Made by a program: the position numbers and the translations under genes. The notes under the pieces were generated by a model. The model ran no database searches. It saw nothing but the letters and a program-made list of their open reading frames with translations, and had not been told where the DNA came from. DNA of 5,341 nt from an uncultured Alphaproteobacteria bacterium (GTDB taxonomy: Bacteria; Pseudomonadota; Alphaproteobacteria; Rhizobiales; Hyphomicrobiaceae): NCBI GenBank assembly GCA_937950105.1, contig CALFEM010000285.1:1-5341 (forward strand), read 5' to 3'. Shown piece after piece: positions 1 through 5,051 of this stretch. The first letter of the stretch is position 1. Every line of letters starts with the position of its first letter.

Positions 1-52
1 CCGCGAGTTCATCCAGGACAACGCCCTCAACGTCGTGAACCTGGACGTGTGA
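1..52 (+). CDS. C-terminal end of an unidentified protein (partial, left edge)
   Basis: Reading from base 2, an open frame gives the C-terminal peptide REFIQDNALNVVNLDV and stops at TGA 50-52. The start lies outside the window. Sixteen residues are too few to name the protein. The pattern of a short helix with 'DNA' followed by a hydrophobic tail ending at or near 'L' resembles the C-termini of amidohydrolase-2 type TIM-barrel metal hydrolases, but this is only a resemblance. The codons are GC-rich at third positions like the neighbouring genes, which supports real coding. The gene is on the same strand as yaiI, and the gap between them is filled by a yaiI remnant and a repeat pair. Confidence 0.5.
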   Translation, partial: REFIQDNALNVVNLDV

Positions 53-75
53 TGGGTTGCGACCCTTCGAAGCCG

Positions 76-138
76 ACCATCACCATCTATGTCGACGCGG
101 CTGCGAGTTAAGTGGAGGCCGAATGCGTGCAACGTGAC
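76..138 (+). pseudogene. Decayed copy of the yaiI 5' end
   Basis: Bases 75-122 match bases 293-340, the start of intact yaiI, at 38 of 48 positions without gaps. The same reading frame is kept: the remnant reads TITIYVDAAAS-stop-VEAECV where the intact gene reads TTTIYVDADACPVKDEAV. Two of the differences (TAT/TAC and GAC/GAT) are silent. The conserved YVDADACP motif has become YVDAAAS-stop: the second Asp and the Cys are lost, and a TAA at 109-111 replaces the Pro codon. The ATG codon is CCG here. Weaker similarity may continue to about 138, just before the REP-like pair begins at 142. The fragment cannot make a functional protein. It is probably the relic of a tandem duplication or of an earlier yaiI copy. 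Confidence 0.72.
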
Positions 139-141
139 CTG

Positions 142-264
142 CCTTCTCCCTTGGGGAGAAGGTGGCCGAAGGCCGGATGAGGGTCTTGCCCGAAATCAGG
201 CGGATCGGTTTATGCGAAGTCCCTCACCCGCCCTTCGGGCACCCTCTCCCGTCCCGGGAGAGGG
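142..264. repeat. REP-like inverted pair of palindromic units
   Basis: Two related units face each other. The left unit (142-184) has a perfect 9-bp stem (142-150 with 154-162, loop TTG), then GGCC-GAA-GGCC (164-174) and GGATGAGGGT. The right unit (220-264) is its imperfect reverse complement: CCCTCACCC, then GCCC-TTC-GGGC (230-240), then a 9-bp stem (242-250 with 256-264). The units are separated by 35 bases (185-219). The 'CCCTCACCC ... CCCTCTCCC ... GGGAGAGGG' style is typical of dispersed intergenic palindromes in alphaproteobacterial and other GC-rich genomes. The pair sits between the yaiI remnant and intact yaiI, 26 bases before the yaiI ATG. It could affect transcript stability or termination. 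No transposase is present. Confidence 0.8.
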
Positions 265-290
265 AAACTTGGCGGCTGGCAGCGAGTGAC

Positions 291-746
291 ATGACCACCA
301 CCATCTACGTCGATGCGGATGCGTGTCCGGTGAAGGACGAGGCGGTGCGCGTGGCGGACCGGCACGGGCTCGCCATCCACTTCGTCTCGAACGCGTTCAT
401 GCGCCTGCCGGACGGCAGGAACGTCAATCGCGTGGTCGTGCCGGACGGTCCCGATGTCGCCGATAACTGGATCGCGGAACGCATCACGCGACAGGACATC
501 TGCGTCACCGCCGACATCCCGCTCGCCTCGCGCTGCCTCAAGGCCGGCGCCAAGGTGATCGGCTCGACCGGCAAGGCGTTCACCGATGCCAACATCGGTA
601 ACGCGCTGGCCATGCGCGAACTGCAGCAGCATCTGCGCGAGACCGGCGAGAGCAAGGGCTACAATGCCAGCTTCACGCGCGACGATCGCTCGCGCTTCCT
701 GCAAGCGCTGGAGCAGGCGGTGCAGGACATCAAGCGCGGGCGCTGA
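291..746 (+). CDS. yaiI: YaiI/YqxD family protein (DUF188), PIN-like
   Basis: The frame encodes 151 residues, the usual length for this family. Conserved family segments are visible in order: YVDADACPVKDEA (residues 6-18) with its paired Asp residues, SNAF (33-36), RVVV followed by DVADNWIAER (47-64), CVTADIPLASRC (71-82), GKAFTDANIGNALAMREL (94-111) and LRETGE (115-120). The acidic residues in these motifs suit a PIN-like metal-dependent nuclease fold, but the family's biochemical role is not settled, so function is inference only. The ATG at 291 is chosen because the family motif begins at once. The upstream in-frame ATG at 162 would add residues translated from the repeat pair. The ribosome binding site is weak (GGCGG near 271-275). 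A decayed copy of the first codons lies upstream at 76-138. A hairpin repeat array begins two bases after the stop. Confidence 0.93.
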   Translation: MTTTIYVDADACPVKDEAVRVADRHGLAIHFVSNAFMRLPDGRNVNRVVVPDGPDVADNWIAERITRQDICVTADIPLASRCLKAGAKVIGSTGKAFTDANIGNALAMRELQQHLRETGESKGYNASFTRDDRSRFLQALEQAVQDIKRGR

Positions 747-747
747 C

Positions 748-855
748 GCGCGCGGGGTTGGCGGGGCGGCCGCGCGCAACATACAGCGCGCGGGGTTGGC
801 GGGGCGGCCGCGCGCAACATACAGCGCGCGGGGTTGGCGGGGCGACCGCGCGCAA
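748..855 (+). repeat. Three-copy 38-bp tandem repeat with hairpin units
   Basis: Copies lie at 748-785, 786-823 and 824-855 (the last shortened). Copies 1 and 2 are identical over 38 bases. Copy 3 has one substitution (GGCGGCC to GGCGACC) and loses similarity after about 855. Each unit contains GCGCGCGG and its reverse complement CCGCGCGC around a 14-base G-rich loop, GGTTGGCGGGGCGG. Units are joined by AACATACA. Each unit could form an 8-bp stem, and the loop strand is rich enough in guanine runs to allow a two-tier quadruplex. The array begins right after the yaiI stop at 744-746, so it lies in the 3' untranslated region or acts in termination. The linker is constant, so this is a tandem repeat and not a CRISPR. 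Confidence 0.9.
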
Positions 856-880
856 ACGAAGCAGGATCGCGTGCCGCGAG

Positions 881-1049
881 CAGGGCTGCCGCCCTGCGAC
901 CCGCTCGGGGATGGTTCCCCCGATCCCCCTCTTTCTTCGACAAAACAAAAGAATGCGGGGAGCTCCGGAGGGGCGTCCCCTCCGGCGGGGTGCGGGCGCG
1001 AGCCCGCTCGCGGAACGCGAGTTGCTTCGGTCCTGTGGGAAGCAGCAAC
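881..1049. repeat. Cluster of intergenic hairpins between convergent yaiI and pip
   Basis: Several dyads follow one another. They are CAGGGC/GCCCTG at 881-896 (loop 4), TCGGGG/CCCCGA at 905-923 (loop 7), a perfect 9-bp stem at 965-973/977-985 with a 3-base loop, and CGCGAG/CTCGCG at 997-1012 (loop 4). An imperfect stem follows at 1021-1049 (GTTGC ... GCAAC, and TTC with GAA). Between the second and third dyads is an A-rich patch (near 935-956) in an otherwise very GC-rich stretch. The region separates two convergent genes, so it may serve as a two-way terminator, and its layout also resembles a dispersed intergenic element. Read on the minus strand, the 9-bp stem is followed by a T-rich run beginning about 10 bases later, and the 1021-1049 stem lies 8 bases past the pip stop. 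I see no protein-coding gene here. Confidence 0.6.
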
Positions 1050-1057
1050 GCCGCGCG

Positions 1058-2020
1058 TCACGGAAACTGCTCTGTCGCCTCCGCGATCGCCACGCGTAGC
1101 GCCGCAATGACGCCCGGCTCGGTGATCGCGTGCCCCGCATGCTCGACGAACTGCAGCCGGCACTGCGGCCAACGGCGAGCGAGCGCATGCGCGGCGGCAG
1201 GCGGGCACAACAGATCGTAGCGCCCCTGTACGATCACGCCGGGAATCCCCGCGAGTCTGCCGGCTTCAGCCAGCAGTTGCCCGTCCTCCAGAAAGAAGTC
1301 GGCGGCGATGTAGTGCGCCTCCATCAGCGGCGTCGGCGGCAGTCGTGCACTCGCCTCGAAACGGTCCGGCAGTTGCGCGCCGGCCCCCGGATCGAGCACG
1401 GAAAGCGCGCGCTCATACGCATTCCAGATGTGCGCTGCGGGTGCATGCACGGCCGGATCGGGATCGTTGAGACGCGACAGGTAAGCCGTGAGCGGGTCCG
1501 CGCGGTCGGCCTCGGGCAGCGCCGCGACGAGGGCGCCATACAACTCGGGTCGGAACCGGCGCGGCCCGTCGACGAAGGCCCATCGCACTTCGGCGCGCGT
1601 GCCCAGAAAGACCGCGCGCAACACCAGAGCTGCTACCCGCGAAGGATGTGCCTCGGCATAGGCGAGCGCGAGTGTCGAGCCCCACGAGCCGCCGGTGACG
1701 ATCCAGCGTGCGATGCCGAGATGCTCGCGGATGCGTTCGATGTCGGCGATCAGGTGAGCGGTGGTGTTGACGTGGCGTGCGAGGTAGGGGTGTGAGCGTC
1801 CGCTGCCACGCTGATCGAACAGGACGGCGCGATTTCGCGCGGCGTCGAACAGGGAGCGATGCAGATGCTGCGCCCCGCTGCCCGGGCCGCCATGCAGAAA
1901 CAACGCGGGCACGCCGTCGCGTGTGCCGCTCTCCTCGACGTAGAGCCAATGGTCGTTGCCGACCGCCAGCATGATGGCTTCGTAGGGACGCACGGCGCCG
2001 TCGGCTACCGTCTCGGTCAT
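1058..2020 (-). CDS. pip: Proline iminopeptidase (alpha/beta hydrolase, peptidase family S33)
   Basis: The enzyme removes N-terminal proline from peptides and is expected in the cytoplasm, as no signal peptide is seen. The 320-residue length fits the family. The oxyanion-hole motif HGGPGSG is at residues 43-49 and the DQRGSGRS motif at 69-76. The nucleophile elbow GGSWGSTLALAYA starts at 110 with Ser112 as nucleophile, Asp269 lies in GRYDLLCP, and His297 lies in EHAGHAI. The helical cap domain (about 145-245) carries WNAYERALS, a segment typical of this family. The ATG at 2020 is preceded by a purine-rich AGGGGGAAAGAG ribosome binding site on the minus strand. A later start at Met17 is possible but less likely. 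The gene is convergent with yaiI and divergent from the EAL protein gene. Family assignment is firm; true substrate preference is not shown. Confidence 0.95.
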   Translation of the reverse strand: MTETVADGAVRPYEAIMLAVGNDHWLYVEESGTRDGVPALFLHGGPGSGAQHLHRSLFDAARNRAVLFDQRGSGRSHPYLARHVNTTAHLIADIERIREHLGIARWIVTGGSWGSTLALAYAEAHPSRVAALVLRAVFLGTRAEVRWAFVDGPRRFRPELYGALVAALPEADRADPLTAYLSRLNDPDPAVHAPAAHIWNAYERALSVLDPGAGAQLPDRFEASARLPPTPLMEAHYIAADFFLEDGQLLAEAGRLAGIPGVIVQGRYDLLCPPAAAHALARRWPQCRLQFVEHAGHAITEPGVIAALRVAIAEATEQFP

Positions 2021-2055
2021 GACACTCTTTCCCCCTGCGTCGGCATGCTCGAGAC

Positions 2056-2071
2056 CCGTCCGAACGGACGG
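2056..2071. promoter_or_regulatory. Perfect 7-bp dyad in the divergent pip/EAL interval
   Basis: CCGTCCG and CGGACGG are separated by AA, giving a 16-base inverted repeat. The two-base centre is too small for an RNA hairpin loop, so a dimeric DNA-binding protein site is the more natural reading. It lies 36 bases before the pip ATG and 24 bases upstream of the TTGACA hexamer that may serve the EAL gene, so it could act on either. No cognate regulator is encoded nearby. Confidence 0.35.
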
Positions 2072-2094
2072 CCGGTTCAGCCCTTGTTAGTAAA

Positions 2095-2123
2095 TTGACA
2101 CTAGGTTGATTAAACCAGAGTGC
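2095..2123 (+). promoter_or_regulatory. Possible sigma-70 promoter for the EAL protein gene
   Basis: TTGACA at 2095-2100 is a full match to the -35 consensus and sits in a locally AT-rich patch (about 2084-2115) within GC-rich DNA. No good -10 hexamer is found at 16-18 bases spacing (around 2117-2123), so only the -35 half is convincing. If it is used, transcription would begin near 2130, downstream of the TTG at 2106, which favours the GTG start at 2184. Confidence 0.3.
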
Positions 2124-2155
2124 CGAAACGCCGGCACGCGGGTTTGCGCCCGCGT
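2120..2155 (+). other. Two adjacent hairpins in the probable 5' leader of the EAL gene
   Basis: GTGCCG (2120-2125) pairs with CGGCAC (2132-2137), with a 6-base loop. ACGCGGG (2136-2142) pairs with CCCGCGT (2149-2155), with a 6-base loop. The two stems share two bases at 2136-2137, so they abut or compete. They lie 29 bases before the chosen GTG start. They may be leader RNA structure, but no known riboswitch consensus is recognised. If translation instead began at TTG 2106, this would be coding sequence. Confidence 0.35.
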
Positions 2156-2183
2156 CGCGACGGCTCAAGACGGACGTGCGAGC

Positions 2184-3950
2184 GTGTCGCAGAAATCGCT
2201 GACAACGGAAAGTCCGGATGACGTCGGGCCGCCGATGGCGGGGCTTGCAGTGCCGCCGGTCGAGTCGGAAGCGCTCGATCTGGTCGGCATCCTGTCCAGT
2301 GACGACGAGACGGCCTACATCTGGGATCTCGCCACCGACCTCATCGAATGGGAGCCGAACGCGGCTACCGTTCTGCATGTCTCCTCGATTGCGTCCATCT
2401 CGACGGGCCAGGATTACCAGTCGCTGATCGCGGCCGAGCATGTACGCCGGTGGCGCGATGCGATTTCGCGCGGCACGCACGAGACGGCGGACCGCGGTCT
2501 TCCCTATCGCTTGCAGTACCGCTTCGAGCCGCAGGGACGGCGTGATCAGGGCGCCATCTGGCTCGAGGATCATGGCCGGCTGTGGTCGTCGCCCGATGGC
2601 CAGCCACTGCGCGCCCGCGGCGTCGTCCGCGTCGTCAACGACAACTATCTCGAGGAGCAGCGGCTTCTCTATCGTAACGATCACGACGAGCTGACCGGCC
2701 AGCTGAACCGCATGCGCCTGACGGAAGCGGTCGGCGCGGTGATCGCGCGCTCGACGCGCAACCAGCATCCGTCCGCCTTCATGATGGTGGCGATCAACAA
2801 TCTCGCGGTCGTCAACGAGACCTTCGGCTTCGACGTCGGCGACGAGCTGATCGCCGCGGTCGGCCGCATCATCAAGGACAAGCTGCGCGCGGGCGACACG
2901 CTCGGCCGCTATTCCTCGAACAAGTTCGGCATCGTCCTCAACGAGTGCGGCCCGGGCGCCATGCGCATCGCCGCTGATCGCTTCATCCGCGCGGTACGCA
3001 CCGCCTCGATCCGCTCGACCGCTTGCCCGTTGACGGCGACCGTCTCGATCGGTGGCGTCATCATGCCGGATCAGGCGGCGACCGTGCACTCCGCCTTCAG
3101 CTGCGGCCTGCAGGCGCTCGATCGTGCGCGCTCGAAGCGCTTCGACTGCTTCATGGCCTACGAGCCTAGCCCCAATCGCGAGACGACGCGGCAGCGCTCG
3201 ATCACCGTCGCTGACGAGGTCGTGTCGGCGCTCGACGACAATCGCATGCGGCTGGTGCTGCAGCCGATCGTCTGCGCGAAGACGCGCGAGCCCAGGCTCT
3301 ACGAATGCCTGCTGCGCATGGAGAAGGCCGACGGGACCATCGTCTCGGCGGGGGACTTCATTCCGGTCGCCGAGCAGATCGGGCTGGCGCGCCTGATCGA
3401 CAAGCGGACACTCGAACTGGCCGTGCGCCTGCTCGACAGGCATCCGAAGCTGAAGTTGTCGCTGAACGTATCCGGCCTCACCGCTTCCGACGAGGAATGG
3501 ATGCAGGCGATCCGCACGCTGACGCGGGGCGATCGCACCCTCACCGAGCGGCTCGTCATCGAGATCACCGAGACGGCGGCGATCCAGGACGTCGACCAGA
3601 GCGCCCACTTCGTCGACAGCCTGAAGGAGATGGGCTGTCGGGTCGCCATCGACGATTTCGGCGCCGGCTACACGTCCTTCAAGAACCTGAAGCGGCTGGC
3701 GGTCGACCTGATCAAGATCGACGGCGCCTTCGTGCGCAACCTGCTGGTCGACAACTCGGACCAGGTCTTCATCAAGACCATGGTCGAGATCGCGGCGACG
3801 TTCGGCATGGAGACGGTGGCCGAATGGGTCGCCGACGAGCCCACGGCCACGATGCTGGCCGAAGCCGGCATCGACTACCTGCAGGGCTTCCTCTACGGGA
3901 TGCCGATTACCGCCGAGAGCTACGCCGACCCCGATACCGGCGCGGCCTGA
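2184..3950 (+). CDS. PAS-GGDEF-EAL protein, probable cyclic di-GMP phosphodiesterase with degenerate GGDEF domain
   Basis: From the GTG at 2184 it has 588 residues. Positions below are counted from an upstream TTG at 2106; subtract 26 for the GTG start. A PAS domain (about 67-180) ends in a PAS_3-like RLQYRF ... GVVRVVND segment. A GGDEF domain (about 190-350) begins DHDELTGQLNR. Its signature is SSNKF (270-274), not GGDEF, and the metal-binding Asp pair appears as Ala229 and Asn231, so cyclase activity should be lost. RAGD (261-264) keeps the inhibitory-site RxxD at the normal 5-residue spacing, and Asn237 and Asp246 match guanine-contact residues. The EAL domain (about 366-605) has ECLLR in place of EALLR and keeps Glu400, Asn454, Glu486, Glu489, Asp516, Asp517, Lys537, Glu573 and Gln593. 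It should hydrolyse c-di-GMP to pGpG. No membrane segment is seen, so it is probably cytoplasmic. The start is uncertain; ATG 2235 is another option. Confidence 0.93.
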   Translation: MSQKSLTTESPDDVGPPMAGLAVPPVESEALDLVGILSSDDETAYIWDLATDLIEWEPNAATVLHVSSIASISTGQDYQSLIAAEHVRRWRDAISRGTHETADRGLPYRLQYRFEPQGRRDQGAIWLEDHGRLWSSPDGQPLRARGVVRVVNDNYLEEQRLLYRNDHDELTGQLNRMRLTEAVGAVIARSTRNQHPSAFMMVAINNLAVVNETFGFDVGDELIAAVGRIIKDKLRAGDTLGRYSSNKFGIVLNECGPGAMRIAADRFIRAVRTASIRSTACPLTATVSIGGVIMPDQAATVHSAFSCGLQALDRARSKRFDCFMAYEPSPNRETTRQRSITVADEVVSALDDNRMRLVLQPIVCAKTREPRLYECLLRMEKADGTIVSAGDFIPVAEQIGLARLIDKRTLELAVRLLDRHPKLKLSLNVSGLTASDEEWMQAIRTLTRGDRTLTERLVIEITETAAIQDVDQSAHFVDSLKEMGCRVAIDDFGAGYTSFKNLKRLAVDLIKIDGAFVRNLLVDNSDQVFIKTMVEIAATFGMETVAEWVADEPTATMLAEAGIDYLQGFLYGMPITAESYADPDTGAA

Positions 3951-3955
3951 AGATC

Positions 3956-4029
3956 CGACGCGTTCCGTCGCGCGAATAAGCCTGGAAGCGCGAACGCTTC
4001 GATCAAAGCCATTCCGACTTTCGCAAGTC
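3956..4029. terminator. Possible bidirectional termination region between convergent genes
   Basis: Three short hairpins lie in the 95-base gap between the EAL gene stop and the phaR stop. They are CGACG/CGTCG at 3956-3970, GAAGCG/CGCTTC at 3985-4000 with a CGAA loop (UUCG on the minus strand), and GACTT/AAGTC at 4016-4029 with a TCGC loop (GCGA on the minus strand). None has a clear T-run, so intrinsic termination is only suggested by position. Confidence 0.3.
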
Positions 4030-4045
4030 AGCCTGAGGCACGCGC

Positions 4046-4696
4046 TTACTTGCTGTCGCTCAGCTTTTCGATTTTCGCCTGCATGGCGGCGAGCTGCGCC
4101 TTGAGTTCACCGAGTTCGTCCCGGCTTGGCGGCTCCACCGACGCCGGCTGCGGCGGCGACGTGTGCTGATCTCCCGGAGCTGGCATTTCGCCGGGCGGGC
4201 GCTTGCCCATGTTCACGCCGAACGGCGTCCACATCTGCATGGCCTGCTCGAAGATGGCCATGTTCTTGCGGGCCTGCTCCTGATAGGCCTCGAAGGCGGC
4301 GGCCGGGTTTCCGAACGCATTGGCGAACTGGCTGCGGAACTTCTCCTGCTCCTTGGCCAGCGTCTCGAGGCTGAACTGGAGATAGGGTGGCACCATCTTG
4401 CCGATCGAGTCGTCGTAGAAGCGGATCAGCTGGCGCAGGAACGGGATCGGCAGCAGGGTCTGGCCACCGGTGCGGCTCTCCTGCTCGACGATGATCTGTG
4501 TCAGCACGGCATGGGTGAGGTCGTCACCGGTCTTGGCGTCGTAAACGACGAAATCACGATCGGACCGGACCATCTGCGCGAGGTCTTCGAGCGTGACGTA
4601 GGTGCTCGTCTCGGTATTGTAGAGACGGCGGTTCGCGTACTTCTTGATGACGACGGCTTCGCGCTTGTCCGTCTGGCTTTCCGACTTGTTCAACAT
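4046..4696 (-). CDS. phaR: Polyhydroxyalkanoate synthesis repressor PhaR
   Basis: The 216-residue product begins with a basic leader and then the hallmark of the PHB accumulation regulator DNA-binding domain, VIKKYANRRLYNTETSTYVT (residues 16-35), followed by LEDLAQMV and the VYDAKTGDDLTHAVLTQII segment (51-69). The second domain (about 80-125) contains LLPIPFLRQLIRFY and MVPPYLQFSLETL. A proline-rich linker (167-190) leads to a C-terminal coiled coil: Leu195, Leu198, Leu202, Met205, Ile209 and Leu212 keep strict 3-4 spacing. Known PhaR proteins bind DNA and PHA and repress phasin genes and their own gene until PHA granules form. The gene is divergent from phaA. The start at 4696 keeps the leader short, as in relatives; ATG 4732 would add 12 residues (MAAGSSELGIER). 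Neither start has a strong ribosome binding site. Confidence 0.95.
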   Translation of the reverse strand: MLNKSESQTDKREAVVIKKYANRRLYNTETSTYVTLEDLAQMVRSDRDFVVYDAKTGDDLTHAVLTQIIVEQESRTGGQTLLPIPFLRQLIRFYDDSIGKMVPPYLQFSLETLAKEQEKFRSQFANAFGNPAAAFEAYQEQARKNMAIFEQAMQMWTPFGVNMGKRPPGEMPAPGDQHTSPPQPASVEPPSRDELGELKAQLAAMQAKIEKLSDSK

Positions 4697-4736
4697 TCGC
4701 TCGATGCCCAGTTCTGAAGATCCCGCCGCCATCTCG

Positions 4737-4750
4737 GGCTCGGCCGAGCC
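4737..4750. promoter_or_regulatory. 14-bp perfect palindrome upstream of phaR
   Basis: GGCTCGGCCGAGCC is its own reverse complement. It lies 41 bases upstream of the chosen phaR start and 5 bases upstream of the alternative start at 4732. It could be a protein-binding site, or a structure in the phaR leader. A GC-rich palindrome of this length can also arise by chance in such DNA. Confidence 0.25.
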
Positions 4751-4839
4751 TGTCCGGCGCTGACGCTGCGTCCCGCCCCGAGGTGCTGGCGGTCGTGCGC
4801 CAGCCACTGCTCCGGAGGTGCCCGGGCTGGCGCCCGAGT

Positions 4840-4857
4840 TTGTGCATTGCGAAATGC
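4840..4857. promoter_or_regulatory. Candidate PhaR operator (TGC-rich inverted repeat)
   Basis: TTGTGCATTGCGAAATGC contains the inverted repeat GCATT-GCGA-AATGC (4844-4857) and three TGC triplets. PhaR of Paracoccus denitrificans is reported to bind TGC-rich sequence upstream of the genes it controls, including its own. The site is in an AT-richer patch of the phaR/phaA divergent region, 144 bases before the phaR start. That PhaR binds here is inference from motif and place. Confidence 0.4.
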
Positions 4858-4930
4858 TAACACGCGGCGGGGCTCTCGAAAAGCTGCCTGTGACCGCAAA
4901 TTGAGCAAGAGCCTCCCCCACATGTCTGAA

Positions 4931-4959
4931 TTGCGGTCTTCTTCTCGCACCTGCTAGTG
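4931..4959 (+). promoter_or_regulatory. Possible phaA promoter
   Basis: TTGCGG (4931-4936) is followed after about 17 bases by the TGCTAGTGT segment (4952-4960), which has an extended -10 look of the kind seen in alphaproteobacterial promoters. Both boxes are imperfect. Transcription would start near 4966, giving a leader of about 85 bases. That leader contains a dyad CCGCGC/GCGCGG (4984-5005) whose loop overlaps the palindrome CGCTCGAGCG (4987-4996). Confidence 0.3.
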
Positions 4960-5034
4960 TCCGCCGCACTGGCACGCCCCGCGCCGCGCTCGAGCGGTGG
5001 CGCGGAGTATTGCCGGCCAGCCAGATCGCCCCCC

Positions 5035-5040
5035 AGGAGG
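5035..5040 (+). promoter_or_regulatory. Strong ribosome binding site of phaA
   Basis: AGGAGG is a perfect Shine-Dalgarno core, 11 bases before the ATG at 5052. It fixes the phaA start and is by far the best ribosome binding site in the window, fitting a well-translated metabolic enzyme. Confidence 0.85.
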
Positions 5041-5051
5041 AAGAACGAGAA

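Noticed and set aside
162..290. Longer yaiI start at ATG 162
   Set aside because: The extra residues come entirely from the REP-like pair and intergenic DNA. The family motif starts directly after the ATG at 291.
748..855. CRISPR array
   Set aside because: The segments between the hairpin parts are identical (AACATACA), not unique spacers, and there are only three units and no cas genes.
210..1208. 332-codon minus-strand open frame across yaiI, the repeats and the end of pip
   Set aside because: It is an antisense shadow of GC-rich genes and repeats. The repeat array gives a repetitive low-complexity peptide, and no family motif is seen.
586..1220. Plus-strand open frames through the 38-bp repeats and hairpin cluster
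   Set aside because: Their translation is repeat-derived (ARGVGGAAARNIQ-like) and Arg-rich, and changes character at each repeat edge. There is no plausible ribosome binding site or domain.
2095..2115. FNR/FixK or CtrA box in the AT-rich patch
   Set aside because: The two TTGA elements are in direct, not inverted, orientation, and the spacing does not fit either consensus.
1413..3608. 731-codon open frame on the minus strand
   Set aside because: It lies antisense to the EAL protein gene and overlaps pip. Its translation is Arg/Asp/Ala-rich with no recognisable domain, while the plus-strand frame has clear PAS, GGDEF and EAL motifs.
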